From positions 1 through 44,504 of the forward strand of contig JAFDFZ010000059.1 of assembly GCA_019309565.1 (NCBI GenBank): 44,504 bases of DNA, written 5' to 3'. Source of the stretch: Deltaproteobacteria bacterium (GTDB taxonomy: Bacteria; Desulfobacterota; Desulfobacteria; Desulfobacterales; SURF-15). Each line of letters begins with the position of its first letter. Positions within the stretch are counted from its first letter, which is position 1. Under the pieces are notes generated by a model. It made no database searches and was not told where the DNA came from. It saw only the letters and a list, made by a program, of their open reading frames with translations. Position numbers and translations under genes: made by a program. Below, one piece after another: positions 25,001 through 33,409 of the stretch.

Positions 25001-25457
25001 GCGAGCAAAAAGTGAGCCTAAAACCGAACCTGACCGGCGTTTCGAGAATGGATTTATCGTAACTCAAGTTTCGCGCCCCCTTTTTCTATGAAATGCCTTA
25101 TATGATGGCGTCGAATGAAATTTTTAAAGGCAAAATACACTTTACCATCCTTCGATGACGGCACAATGGGAGTCAACAAAGCGTTTAAACCAGAGCAATC
25201 AAGATCTTACGCTACTTAGCGCCACCTCCCTTGTGATTGGATGGCCACTCTCAAGAGCTTCGGTGTAATTATTTTGCCTTTAAAAATTTTATTCGACTTA
25301 AGACCCATTGGCAATTTTATGATAAAATGGGGTGCGAAACTTAATGCCTTTGTAGAGCTCGGTTTAAGGCTCACTAATATGCTTCAAACAGTTGACCGCT
25401 TAAAAATCCGATCACCCGGCTTCAATAGGAAATTCGCCGAGAACTGCTGGTTAGTGG
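25001..25457. mobile_element. Family B element, copy 2, split by a family A insertion
   Basis: Positions 25004-25066 match the family B palindrome (AAGTGAGCCTAAAACCGAAC, then TTCGAGAATGGATTTATCG). Positions 25350-25457 supply the other half (CTCGGTTTAAGGCTCACTAA, GCTTCAAACAGTTGACCGC, ending GCCGAGAACTGCTG). Between them lies a complete family A element. About 25 bp of B sequence present at 14.66 kb is missing at the junction, and the far left end is degraded. Together with the operator region, this fills the 24843-25553 gene gap. Confidence 0.75.
25067..25343 (+). mobile_element. Family A MITE-like repeat, copy 2 (full length)
   Basis: 277 bp running from AAGTTTCGCGCCCC to GGGGTGCGAAACTT. 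Subterminal GTCGAATGAAATTTTTAAAG (left) pairs with CTTTAAAAATTTTATTCGAC (right). The interior GATGACGGCACAATGGGAGT is shared with the copies at 3.4 and 33.1 kb. It is inserted in the middle of a family B element, which orders the two events: B first, A later. It encodes no protein. Confidence 0.85.
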
Positions 25458-25466
25458 GCTATTAAC

Positions 25467-25495
25467 TTGATTCATTGATCGAAATATTCTATGGT
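25467..25495 (+). promoter_or_regulatory. Candidate sigma-70 promoter for purB
   Basis: TTGATT (25467-25472), a 17-bp spacer and TATGGT (25490-25495) make a moderate promoter 59 bp before the purB ATG. It starts 10 bp after the end of the family B remnant. No purine-repressor-like palindrome is evident beside it. Confidence 0.4.
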
Positions 25496-25553
25496 TCATA
25501 CATAGATATTTTTTCTGTATGCTTGCAAAACGGATCAGACAGGAGATAGCAGG

Positions 25554-26906
25554 ATGAATCTTACAACATTGTCGGCAATCTCTCCGATAGATGGTCGGTA
25601 TCGAAAGCAGGTAGAACCTCTGGCAAATTATTTTTCTGAAGCAGCGTTAATTAAATACCGTTTGTTTGTGGAAGTTGAATATTTCATCGCCTTATGTGAA
25701 CTGCCCCTGCCGCAATTGGCATCCATTGATAAAACCGTTTATGTAGAGCTTCGGGCATTGTACAAGGACTTTACCTTTGACGCTGCAAGAAAAGTTAAAG
25801 ATATTGAAAAAAAAATCAATCACGATGTAAAAGCAGTCGAATATTTCATGAGAGAGAAATTTGACGCCCTGGCGTTAACCCCATACAAAGAATTTATCCA
25901 TTTCGGATTAACCTCCCAGGATATCAATAATACTGCATTGCCGCTTTCCCTAAAAGAGGCCTGGAACAACACGCTTAACCCTCTGTTGAAAAGGGTCATT
26001 GACAAGCTTGAAGCCAAAGCCAGCCTGTGGAAGGCGATTCCCATGCTTGCACGAACCCACGGACAACCCGCTTCTCCGACAAGCCTGGGCAAAGAGATTT
26101 ATGTTTTTGTGGAACGGCTGAAAAAACAGATGGATCACCTTAAACATATCCCTTTTTCGGCGAAATTCGGAGGCGCGACCGGTAATTTTAACGCCCACTG
26201 TGTTGCTTATCCAGAGATCGACTGGATTGCCTTCGGTGATTACTTCGTGAATTCGGTTCTCGGCCTGGAACGATCGAAAGTGACCACCCAAATTGAACAC
26301 TATGATAACCTGGCGGCTTTTTTCGATAACCTGAAACGAATCAATACGATTCTGATCGATTTCGACCGCGACATCTGGTCCTACATTTCAATGGATTATT
26401 TCAAACAGGCCATCAAGAAACAAGAGGTGGGCTCCTCAACCATGCCCCATAAGGTAAACCCCATTGATTTCGAAAACTCTGAAGGCAACTTCGGAATTGC
26501 CAATGCCATCTTTGAGCATCTTTCCGCAAAATTGCCGATCTCAAGACTTCAAAGAGATCTTACCGATTCAACTGTGACTCGCAACATAGGAGTTTCCGTT
26601 GCGCACATGCAAATCGGGTTGAGTTCCTTGTCCAGGGGACTGGACAAACTGATTATAAACAAAGAAGCGATTCAGGCGGATCTTGAGAACAACTGGGCGG
26701 TGGTCGCTGAAGGGATACAGACGATTCTGCGCCGGGAAGGATACCCGGAGCCCTACGAAGCATTGAAGCAACTGACTCGATCGCACGAAAAAATTGATCA
26801 AAAAACGATATTGAATTTTATCTCCAAGTTGGAGATCCCAGAGGCTGTCAAGGAAGAGCTAAGAAGGATAACGCCAACCAAATATACAGGGGTTTATGAC
26901 TTTTAG
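25554..26906 (+). CDS. purB: Adenylosuccinate lyase
   Basis: A 450-residue PurB of the E. coli type (456 residues), a fumarase/aspartase-superfamily enzyme. It cleaves fumarate from SAICAR in IMP synthesis and from adenylosuccinate in AMP synthesis. Visible landmarks: the start SAISPIDGRYRKQVEPL, the catalytic histidine region LARTHGQPASPTSLGKE, and the signature GSSTMPHKVNPIDFENSEGN with mobile-loop serines S294/S295. The ribosome binding site is CAGGAG. It stands alone on the + strand after a repeat cluster and converges with a small membrane-protein gene. A housekeeping gene with no unusual features. Confidence 0.96.
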   Translation: MNLTTLSAISPIDGRYRKQVEPLANYFSEAALIKYRLFVEVEYFIALCELPLPQLASIDKTVYVELRALYKDFTFDAARKVKDIEKKINHDVKAVEYFMREKFDALALTPYKEFIHFGLTSQDINNTALPLSLKEAWNNTLNPLLKRVIDKLEAKASLWKAIPMLARTHGQPASPTSLGKEIYVFVERLKKQMDHLKHIPFSAKFGGATGNFNAHCVAYPEIDWIAFGDYFVNSVLGLERSKVTTQIEHYDNLAAFFDNLKRINTILIDFDRDIWSYISMDYFKQAIKKQEVGSSTMPHKVNPIDFENSEGNFGIANAIFEHLSAKLPISRLQRDLTDSTVTRNIGVSVAHMQIGLSSLSRGLDKLIINKEAIQADLENNWAVVAEGIQTILRREGYPEPYEALKQLTRSHEKIDQKTILNFISKLEIPEAVKEELRRITPTKYTGVYDF

Positions 26907-26918
26907 GGTTGTAACATC

Positions 26919-27236
26919 TTATCGGCTCTTATTTTTTTTTCGGAATCCCCCGATCACCCAGTGGATACCCCAGAGCAAGAAAACAGGAAAAACGCCTATA
27001 TATAAATAAGGAAAGAAACCGGTTTTCCAGGGCCTAAAATAACCGGCAGTCAAAAGCGGCCATACCGCAGATGCAACCAGCGCAAGGCGCATCCGACCGG
27101 AAAGTGCCGAGAACATTCCTGAAACCGATGGCTGTTGAATCTTTCTGTTTTGGTTTCTGGATAGAAGCCTCGGCAGCAAAAAGAGAGACAAGATTACAAT
27201 CACAAGTATCAAGATCTCTTGTATGCCTGCAAACAT
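26919..27236 (-). CDS. Small membrane protein of unknown function
   Basis: A 105-residue protein with an N-terminal transmembrane helix (~6-25, ILILVIVILSLFLLP), a basic loop (LSRNQNRK), a second hydrophobic segment (~50-65) and a third (~73-93, PYLYIGVFPVFLLWGIHWVI), ending in a basic tail. The start superficially resembles TatA/MttA but lacks the FG hinge and amphipathic helix pattern. The ATG has TGAGGA upstream. It converges with purB, 12 bp apart. No family is recognised. Confidence 0.6.
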   Translation of the reverse strand: MFAGIQEILILVIVILSLFLLPRLLSRNQNRKIQQPSVSGMFSALSGRMRLALVASAVWPLLTAGYFRPWKTGFFPYLYIGVFPVFLLWGIHWVIGGFRKKNKSR

Positions 27237-27465
27237 GAGTCCTCAAAAAAGGGTGAGATGAGAAAATGCATTCACGTTGAATTATTTGATAATCAAATCT
27301 GTTATCATAAATAGAAAAAAGGTTCAATTGGGAATAGAGTTGATGGGAATCGAAAGTTAATTGCTTCAATTTTAGGAAAATAATTATTGTGAGTGAGATA
27401 CAGGCTCTGGTATGAATAAAAGATCGAGGGGTTTTTCTTCCAAGCCCCGAATGAGACAGTGATTG

Positions 27466-30400
27466 ATGGAACCGTTTGATCTTCTCAATTCTCCTGTTTC
27501 TGGAACCAATCTCATTGAGGCGGATGCCGGTACCGGTAAAACTTATACCATAGCCGGTCTGTTTGTTCGTCTAATCCTTGAAAAACAGATACCCATCGAA
27601 AAAATACTGGTAGTAACCTTCACCACTGCTGCTACAGATGAGTTGAAAGACCGTATCCGGCAGAAGCTTTTTCAGGCAAAAACCGCCCTGTTGTCTGGAG
27701 CGGCAGGAGATCAAGTGGTCGATGGTATTGTAAAGCGGATATCAAATCCATCTGTCGCCCTCCAATGCGTACAGCGTTCATTGATTGATTTTGACCGAGC
27801 TTGCATTTTTACGATTCACGGTTTCTGTAACCGTGTGCTTCATGAACATGCATTCGAAACCGGCAATCTATTTGACACCAAACTTGTCAATGCCCCCGAA
27901 TGGATTATTCAAAAAGCCGCGGATGACTTTTGGCGAAAACATTTTTACTACGCACCGCTGGAATTTATTTCTTATGCACTTTATTCAAGACGGATTCCGG
28001 GCCCGGACTATTTCTTCCGCCTGGTGGAACGTTTTAAGCACCCCGATATTCGGATCATTCCAAACATCGAAGATAAACCACTTGAATCACTTGCCACATT
28101 CCGCGAATGCTTCCGACAGCTTCGATGCGCGTGGCCTAAGGCTCGGGATACAGTCGAACAATTGTTAATGGATCCCCGTCTTAAAGATACCGCATATGGA
28201 AGCCTGAAGACTTCTCAGAGAAAACACAAAGTCCTGGCATTGATTGAAGCCATGGATCGATTCGTCGATTCAAAAAGTATCGGCTTTCCTGTTTTTAAAG
28301 ATTTTAAGAAATTTACAAGCTCAGGATTACGTCAATTCGTTAAAAAAAACCATCTTCCGCCTATTCATGAAATCTTTGAACTTTGTGAAGAGTTACAGGT
28401 GCAAGGAGACTTTTTAGCTGCTGAAATTGATAGGCGCTTATTACATTATAAGGTCAGTTCGTTCGAATTTATAAACAAAGCAATGATCGAACAGAAAAAG
28501 ATAAACAATGTTCATTTTTTTGAAGATCTTTTGGTCTCTGTAAAACAAGCGCTTGAGGGAGATGATGGCAACAGGCTGGTTCAGACCATACGGCAGAGAT
28601 ATAAAGTGGCACTGGTAGACGAGTTTCAGGACACCGATTCCATTCAGTACGATATTCTTTCAAAGCTTTTTTCGAGTGACAAGCAGATGCTGTTCATGAT
28701 TGGAGATCCTAAACAGGCCATTTATGGGTTTCGGGGGGCAGATATTTTTTCTTATTTTAAAGCTGTTCGCCAGGCAGAAAATAAATACACTCTCAAAAAA
28801 AACTGGCGCTCGAACATCCACCTGATTACCGCCATAAACACCGTTTTCTCTGGTGCCGAAAAGCCGTTTGTGTTTGAGGAAATCTCATTTGAGAATGCAT
28901 TGCCAGCAAATTCAGACAGCCCCGATGACACGGGCGGTAAACCGGCATTCATTCTGTGGTATCTTGATTCAAAAAACGGCCGGAGAGTTTCAAAAACAGA
29001 AGCGTCTCACGCTATCTCCAAGCATGTTGCAGCGGAAATCGCCGCTGTCCTCAGTGATGGTTCGGCCGCTGTACTTCCAGAGGAAATTGCCGTGCTGGTT
29101 CGAACCAACCGGCAGGCGCAGCTAGTGAAAACCTACCTTTCACAGTTTCAAATTCCTTCTGTTTTGTTTCATACTGGAAATATCTTCGATTCCACGGAAG
29201 CTCAAGAGCTGGAAAGGTTTCTTGCAAGTGTCCTTGAGCCCAACAACGAACGCAAGTTTCGAGCGGCACTTGCAACGGATCTCCTGGGAGCCCCGGGCGA
29301 AGAGCTTCAATCTTTGGAAACCCATCCTGAAAAATGGGAGGTTCGTCGCGCCCGTTTTCGAGAATATCACCAGATTTGGAGTCAGCATGGATTCATCCAT
29401 ATGTTTCATATGTTCATGGTCCGGGAAAATGTTAAGCAAAGACTGCTTTCATTACCGGGCGGAGAGCGGCGATTGACAAATATCCTTCATCTTGAAGAAC
29501 TGTTGCACGCGACGGCCATTGACAGAAAACTGCATATGGCAGGGCTTTTGAAATGGTTATCAGAGCAAAGAGATCCGAAATCACCGCGGTTGGAAGAGCA
29601 CCAGCTTCGACTTGAAAGCGACGCCCACGCGGTAAACATCATAACGATCCATAAGAGCAAAGGCCTGGAGTTTCGTATCGTATTCTGCCCGTTTTGCTGG
29701 GAAGGACTCGATAGCCGAGCGGATGAATTGATTTTTCACCCTTCGTCTGAATCCAGAAAACCAACCCTTGATCTTGGGTCCGAGGAACGGGAGCAACATG
29801 AAATTTTAGCACAAAATGAGCGTTTGGCCGAAAGTTTAAGGCTGGTGTATGTCGCAGTAACCCGCGCAAAGCAACGATGCTACCTGGCATGGGGAAACAT
29901 CAAAAACACCGAGACTTCCGCTCTGGCATACTTGTTTCACTCTCAGGGTATGAACCCCTCGGAAGGGATTGTATCGTGTCTTAAAAACCATGTTTCATCA
30001 AGACAAAAAGATGAATTGATAGCTGATTTAAGTCTGTTAGCAAAAAAATCTCAAGGAACGGTTGATATTGTTTTTTTGCCTGAAGACAGCAAGCAGCAGC
30101 CGATTTCAAGAAAGAGGGACAGCAGGACTCTTTTATGCCGACATTTTTCGGGGAACATAGATTCGAGCTGGAAAATATCGAGCTATTCATCGATGATATC
30201 CAGTGGATTTCAGGATATAGATTTTCCAGACAGAGATGGTATGGGGCCCGAGCGGGAATCCCCGGGCCGGTTGCCTGAGGAAAACACGATCTTTTCATTT
30301 CCGAAAGGAACTAGAGCAGGGCTGTTTTTTCACGATATTTTCCAAAGCTTGAATTTCAATTGTTCTGCTCAAGATCGAAGAGCCTTAATAACCAAAAAAC

Positions 30401-31023
30401 TTCAGGCATATGGGTTTGGCAATCTGTGGCTGGATATCGTGGATGAGACGATCTCAAATATTCTATGCGTACCGATTCTGGGTGATTTGAAGGGTTTTCG
30501 GCTGTCGGTGTTGACCGAAGCGGAGCGGATCAATGAGATGGAGTTTTATTTTCCATTACGGGTTATGACCCCTCAAACGCTTCAGGGTATTTTTAAAGAT
30601 TATACCGGCATTGGTCTTCGCTCCGATTTTCCCCATCGACTTGGAAGACTTCTCTTCGCGCCTGCCAGGGGGTTTATGAAGGGATATATTGATATGGTTT
30701 TCCTAAACCATGGTCGATTTTATTTGCTGGATTGGAAATCAAACTATTTGGGCCCGCAAACAGAAGACTATCATAACCGGATTTTGCACAAAGTGATGAA
30801 GGAGGATTTTTACACACTACAATACCACCTTTACACGCTTGCCCTGCATCGTTATTTAAAATTGAGAGTGAAGGGATATCGATACGAAGAGCATTTTGGA
30901 GGTGTCATTTACGTTTTTATCCGAGGAGTCTCACCGGAAGGAAACCCTGAATTCGGTATTTTCAGGGATCTGCCTCCACCGGAAATTATCGATGCCATGG
31001 ACGATGTTCTAATTGGTGTTTAG
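27466..31023 (+). CDS. recB: Exodeoxyribonuclease V subunit beta (RecB)
   Basis: A 1185-residue RecB (E. coli 1180), a UvrD/SF1A helicase joined to a nuclease. Helicase motifs in order: Ia/Walker A IEADAGTGKTYTIAG (18-32), II VALVDEFQDTDS, III MIGDPKQAIYGFRGAD, IV KKNWRS, V VNIITIHKSKGLEFR, VI LRLVYVAVTRAK. The C-terminal nuclease has D1076 (GYIDMVF) and D1089/K1091 (LLDWKSNYLG), the RecB-family catalytic set, so it looks active. It binds the 3' strand and loads RecA after Chi. A TTG precedes ATG 27466 by one codon. recD follows 249 bp later across a family C repeat, so co-transcription is plausible but not assured. Confidence 0.95.
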   Translation: MEPFDLLNSPVSGTNLIEADAGTGKTYTIAGLFVRLILEKQIPIEKILVVTFTTAATDELKDRIRQKLFQAKTALLSGAAGDQVVDGIVKRISNPSVALQCVQRSLIDFDRACIFTIHGFCNRVLHEHAFETGNLFDTKLVNAPEWIIQKAADDFWRKHFYYAPLEFISYALYSRRIPGPDYFFRLVERFKHPDIRIIPNIEDKPLESLATFRECFRQLRCAWPKARDTVEQLLMDPRLKDTAYGSLKTSQRKHKVLALIEAMDRFVDSKSIGFPVFKDFKKFTSSGLRQFVKKNHLPPIHEIFELCEELQVQGDFLAAEIDRRLLHYKVSSFEFINKAMIEQKKINNVHFFEDLLVSVKQALEGDDGNRLVQTIRQRYKVALVDEFQDTDSIQYDILSKLFSSDKQMLFMIGDPKQAIYGFRGADIFSYFKAVRQAENKYTLKKNWRSNIHLITAINTVFSGAEKPFVFEEISFENALPANSDSPDDTGGKPAFILWYLDSKNGRRVSKTEASHAISKHVAAEIAAVLSDGSAAVLPEEIAVLVRTNRQAQLVKTYLSQFQIPSVLFHTGNIFDSTEAQELERFLASVLEPNNERKFRAALATDLLGAPGEELQSLETHPEKWEVRRARFREYHQIWSQHGFIHMFHMFMVRENVKQRLLSLPGGERRLTNILHLEELLHATAIDRKLHMAGLLKWLSEQRDPKSPRLEEHQLRLESDAHAVNIITIHKSKGLEFRIVFCPFCWEGLDSRADELIFHPSSESRKPTLDLGSEEREQHEILAQNERLAESLRLVYVAVTRAKQRCYLAWGNIKNTETSALAYLFHSQGMNPSEGIVSCLKNHVSSRQKDELIADLSLLAKKSQGTVDIVFLPEDSKQQPISRKRDSRTLLCRHFSGNIDSSWKISSYSSMISSGFQDIDFPDRDGMGPERESPGRLPEENTIFSFPKGTRAGLFFHDIFQSLNFNCSAQDRRALITKKLQAYGFGNLWLDIVDETISNILCVPILGDLKGFRLSVLTEAERINEMEFYFPLRVMTPQTLQGIFKDYTGIGLRSDFPHRLGRLLFAPARGFMKGYIDMVFLNHGRFYLLDWKSNYLGPQTEDYHNRILHKVMKEDFYTLQYHLYTLALHRYLKLRVKGYRYEEHFGGVIYVFIRGVSPEGNPEFGIFRDLPPPEIIDAMDDVLIGV

Positions 31024-31272
31024 CAGCTACACCACATAAACTTTAGGTACTTTAGATCACTTTAGGCGCTTAACGACATCATATCGACAATTTGTTGTCG
31101 TTATTGAATTACATGCTTTTGATAAGCGTTTATAGTGAACTAAAGTTTAAAGTGAGCTAAAGTGAACTAAAGTTAACCCCAAAAGGGGGCCACTTTTTCC
31201 GAGCAAACTCTCGGGAAAAGCGTAGGTGCTTAGAAACATCGTATCGACAATTTGGGGTAAAGTTAAGGAAAC
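31024..31272. repeat. Family C repeat, copy 3 (inverted), between recB and recD
   Basis: The spacer is made almost wholly of repeat. The core at 31076-31104 is the inverse of the copies at 164-192 and 14436-14464. It is followed by AGTGAACTAAAGTTTAAAGT and related stretches to 31180, matching the inverse of 91-165. A hairpin CCCC-AAAA-GGGG (about 31177-31188), a CCGAG...CTCGG stem (31199-31215) and a second partial core CATCGTATCGACAATTTG (31237-31254) follow. At the left are three near-repeats of ACTTTAG (31039-31066). The element may terminate or slow recB transcription before recD. Confidence 0.7.
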
Positions 31273-33120
31273 ATGAAATCAGAAGAATTAAAAATTCTGA
31301 CTCAATCAGGATATTTTAATGATATCGATCTTCATTTCGCAGGCTTCATCACACGGCTTTCAGGAAAAGATGATCCGGAAATCTTTTTAGGCGCTGCACT
31401 TGCAAGCCGGGCTACGGCAAATGGAGATGTCTGTTTAGATCTGGGTTCATGTTCGGGCAAACCGCTGATTGAGTCAGAAACATCCAGCGGCTCGCCTGTT
31501 TGCCCAGAGCTTTCACACTGGCAGGAAAAACTTCTTGCCTGCCCGGCGGTGGGAAGGCCGGGAGAATTCCGTCCGTTGATTCTCGATGAGAAAAATCGAT
31601 TGTATCTTTACCGTTACTGGGAATATGAGAAAAAGCTCTCTGAATCGATCCTGGATAAGGTAAAACAGAAAGTCGATGATATCAATATCCCCTTGTTGGC
31701 TGAGGGTCTGAATCGCCTGTTTCCCGAATCTTCTGTCTCAATGCAGAAAATAGCCACGGTCGTTGCGATCTTAAAACGGTTCTGCGTCATTTCCGGGGGG
31801 CCTGGAACCGGGAAGACGTCTACGGTGGCGAAAATACTCGCACTGCTGCTTGAACAAAAACTTCCGAGGATATTTCTTACTGCTCCCACCGGCAAGGCTG
31901 CTGCTGGGCTTCTTGAAGCCATAGAAAGAATCAAACCGACTCTTAACTGCCCTGAGGCTGTTAAAAACGCATTTCCCTGCGAAGCTTTTACCATTCATCG
32001 ATTGCTCAAGCCAATTCCGCATTCTCCCTATTTTTTTCATAACCGGCAGAATCCGCTGGCGGCCGATGTCATTGTAGTGGACGAGGCGTCCATGATGGAT
32101 TTGGCACTAATGTCAAAACTGATGGAGGCCGTACCTGCAAATGTAAGAATGATTCTGCTTGGTGATAAAGATCAGCTGGCATCGGTGGAAGCGGGTTCGG
32201 TTCTTGGGGATGTTTGTGGCAAGAACCAAGGGGGAGGGTTCAGCGAATCTTTCCGGTGCAAAATAGAAGCAATCACTGGGGAAAAAATGGTCGGAGGGGT
32301 GGATCAGATCGAATCTATCTCTCACCATCGCTGCAATTTGCAGGATAGTATTGTTTTTTTAAGTAAAAGTTACCGCTTTTCACCTCAAAGCGACATTGCA
32401 AAGTTCAGCAATCATGTGAATGCAGGCGACTTTGAACAAGCTTTGAGAGTGCTGAAACATGCCACCGGCGAAACCATTCGATGGGTGTGCATGGATTCTA
32501 TAGATGAACTTTACCTTCAACTGGAAAAAGAAATCGTTCGCGGCTACAGGGCGTATCTGAGGACATCTGCCCCAAATGAGGCTTTGAAGGGGCTTGAGCG
32601 GTTTAAAATTCTCTGCGCCGTAAATCAAGGGCCTCTCGGTGTCGAAGGAATGAATCGCTTGGCTGAAGCCGCTTTAAGGGAAGCAGGACTGATCTCTCAA
32701 GAACGTTCGCTTTGGTACAGCGGCAGACCAGTGCTGATCACTCGAAACGATTATTATTTAGGGCTTTTCAACGGTGATATGGGAATCGCCCTGTCAATCT
32801 CTAATGAAGATCCCTCAAAACTGATGGTATATTTTCCCGGAACCGATGGTAAGCCGAAAGAATTTTCACCCTACCGGATCTCAGAACATGAAACAGCATA
32901 CGCCGTGACGATTCACAAAAGCCAGGGAGCAGAGTTTGATCACGTGCTTTTGATCTTACCGAACATGGATTCTCCGGTTTTAACCCGACAGCTTATTTAT
33001 ACCGCAGTAACAAGGGCTCGAAAATCTGTGACCGTGTATGGAAGTGAGGCTATCATTCGGGCGGCTATATCCAGAACAATCGATCGCATATCGGGTTTGC
33101 AGGACGCCCTCTGGGGGTAG
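31273..33120 (+). CDS. recD: Exodeoxyribonuclease V subunit alpha (RecD)
   Basis: A 615-residue SF1B helicase (E. coli 608). Walker A is GGPGTGKT (175-182), Walker B VIVVDEASMMDL, motif III MILLGDKDQLASVEAGSVLGD, motif V VTIHKSQGAEFDHVLLI, motif VI LIYTAVTRARKSV. The N-terminal ~115 residues are the RecB-contact domain. This is RecD, the 5'-strand motor of RecBCD, and not the longer RecD2 type. AAGGA precedes the ATG. The TAG stop is followed at once by a family A element lacking its left end, so that element's truncation point coincides with the gene end. Confidence 0.95.
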   Translation: MKSEELKILTQSGYFNDIDLHFAGFITRLSGKDDPEIFLGAALASRATANGDVCLDLGSCSGKPLIESETSSGSPVCPELSHWQEKLLACPAVGRPGEFRPLILDEKNRLYLYRYWEYEKKLSESILDKVKQKVDDINIPLLAEGLNRLFPESSVSMQKIATVVAILKRFCVISGGPGTGKTSTVAKILALLLEQKLPRIFLTAPTGKAAAGLLEAIERIKPTLNCPEAVKNAFPCEAFTIHRLLKPIPHSPYFFHNRQNPLAADVIVVDEASMMDLALMSKLMEAVPANVRMILLGDKDQLASVEAGSVLGDVCGKNQGGGFSESFRCKIEAITGEKMVGGVDQIESISHHRCNLQDSIVFLSKSYRFSPQSDIAKFSNHVNAGDFEQALRVLKHATGETIRWVCMDSIDELYLQLEKEIVRGYRAYLRTSAPNEALKGLERFKILCAVNQGPLGVEGMNRLAEAALREAGLISQERSLWYSGRPVLITRNDYYLGLFNGDMGIALSISNEDPSKLMVYFPGTDGKPKEFSPYRISEHETAYAVTIHKSQGAEFDHVLLILPNMDSPVLTRQLIYTAVTRARKSVTVYGSEAIIRAAISRTIDRISGLQDALWG

Positions 33121-33356
33121 GTAAAGGCAAAATACACTTTACCTTCCTTCGATGACGGCACAATGGGAGTCAACAAAGCGTTGAAACCAGAGCAATCAAG
33201 GCCTTACGCTACTTAGTGCCGCTTCCCTTGTGCCTTAAGCTCGATGTTTCCGATTGGATGGCTGCCTAAGGGCTTCGGTGTAATTATTTTGCCTTTAAAA
33301 ATTTTATTCGACTTCAGACCCATTGGCAATTTTACGATAAAAGGGGGGTGAAACTT
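33121..33356 (+). mobile_element. Family A repeat, copy 3 (left end missing)
   Basis: Positions from TAAAGGCAAAATACACTTTA to GGGGGGTGAAACTT match the copy at 25.1 kb at most positions, including GATGACGGCACAATGGGAGT and the subterminal CTTTAAAAATTTTATTCGAC. The first ~55 bp of the element, including the left terminal repeat, are absent because the sequence joins directly to the recD stop codon. The rest of the 289-bp gap to pgi holds nothing else recognisable. Confidence 0.8.
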
Positions 33357-33409
33357 GAATTATAACTTACCGGAAAACAACGTGTCCAAATAGAAACGAG
33401 AGATAGGAT

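Noticed and set aside
25241-25465. Open frames inside the family A repeats (KSFGVIILPLKILFDLR type)
   Set aside because: They recur only because the repeat recurs, run out of the element at different points, and lack start signals. The repeat shows no coding constraint.
31039-31066. ACTTTAG near-repeats as a possible CRISPR array or iteron origin
   Set aside because: Units are only 7 bp with irregular spacing, and no cas or rep gene is in the window. They belong to the family C region.
10176-33120. RecBCD genes as part of a prophage or defence island
   Set aside because: No phage structural, integrase, restriction-modification or toxin genes are nearby; the neighbours are metabolic and transport genes.
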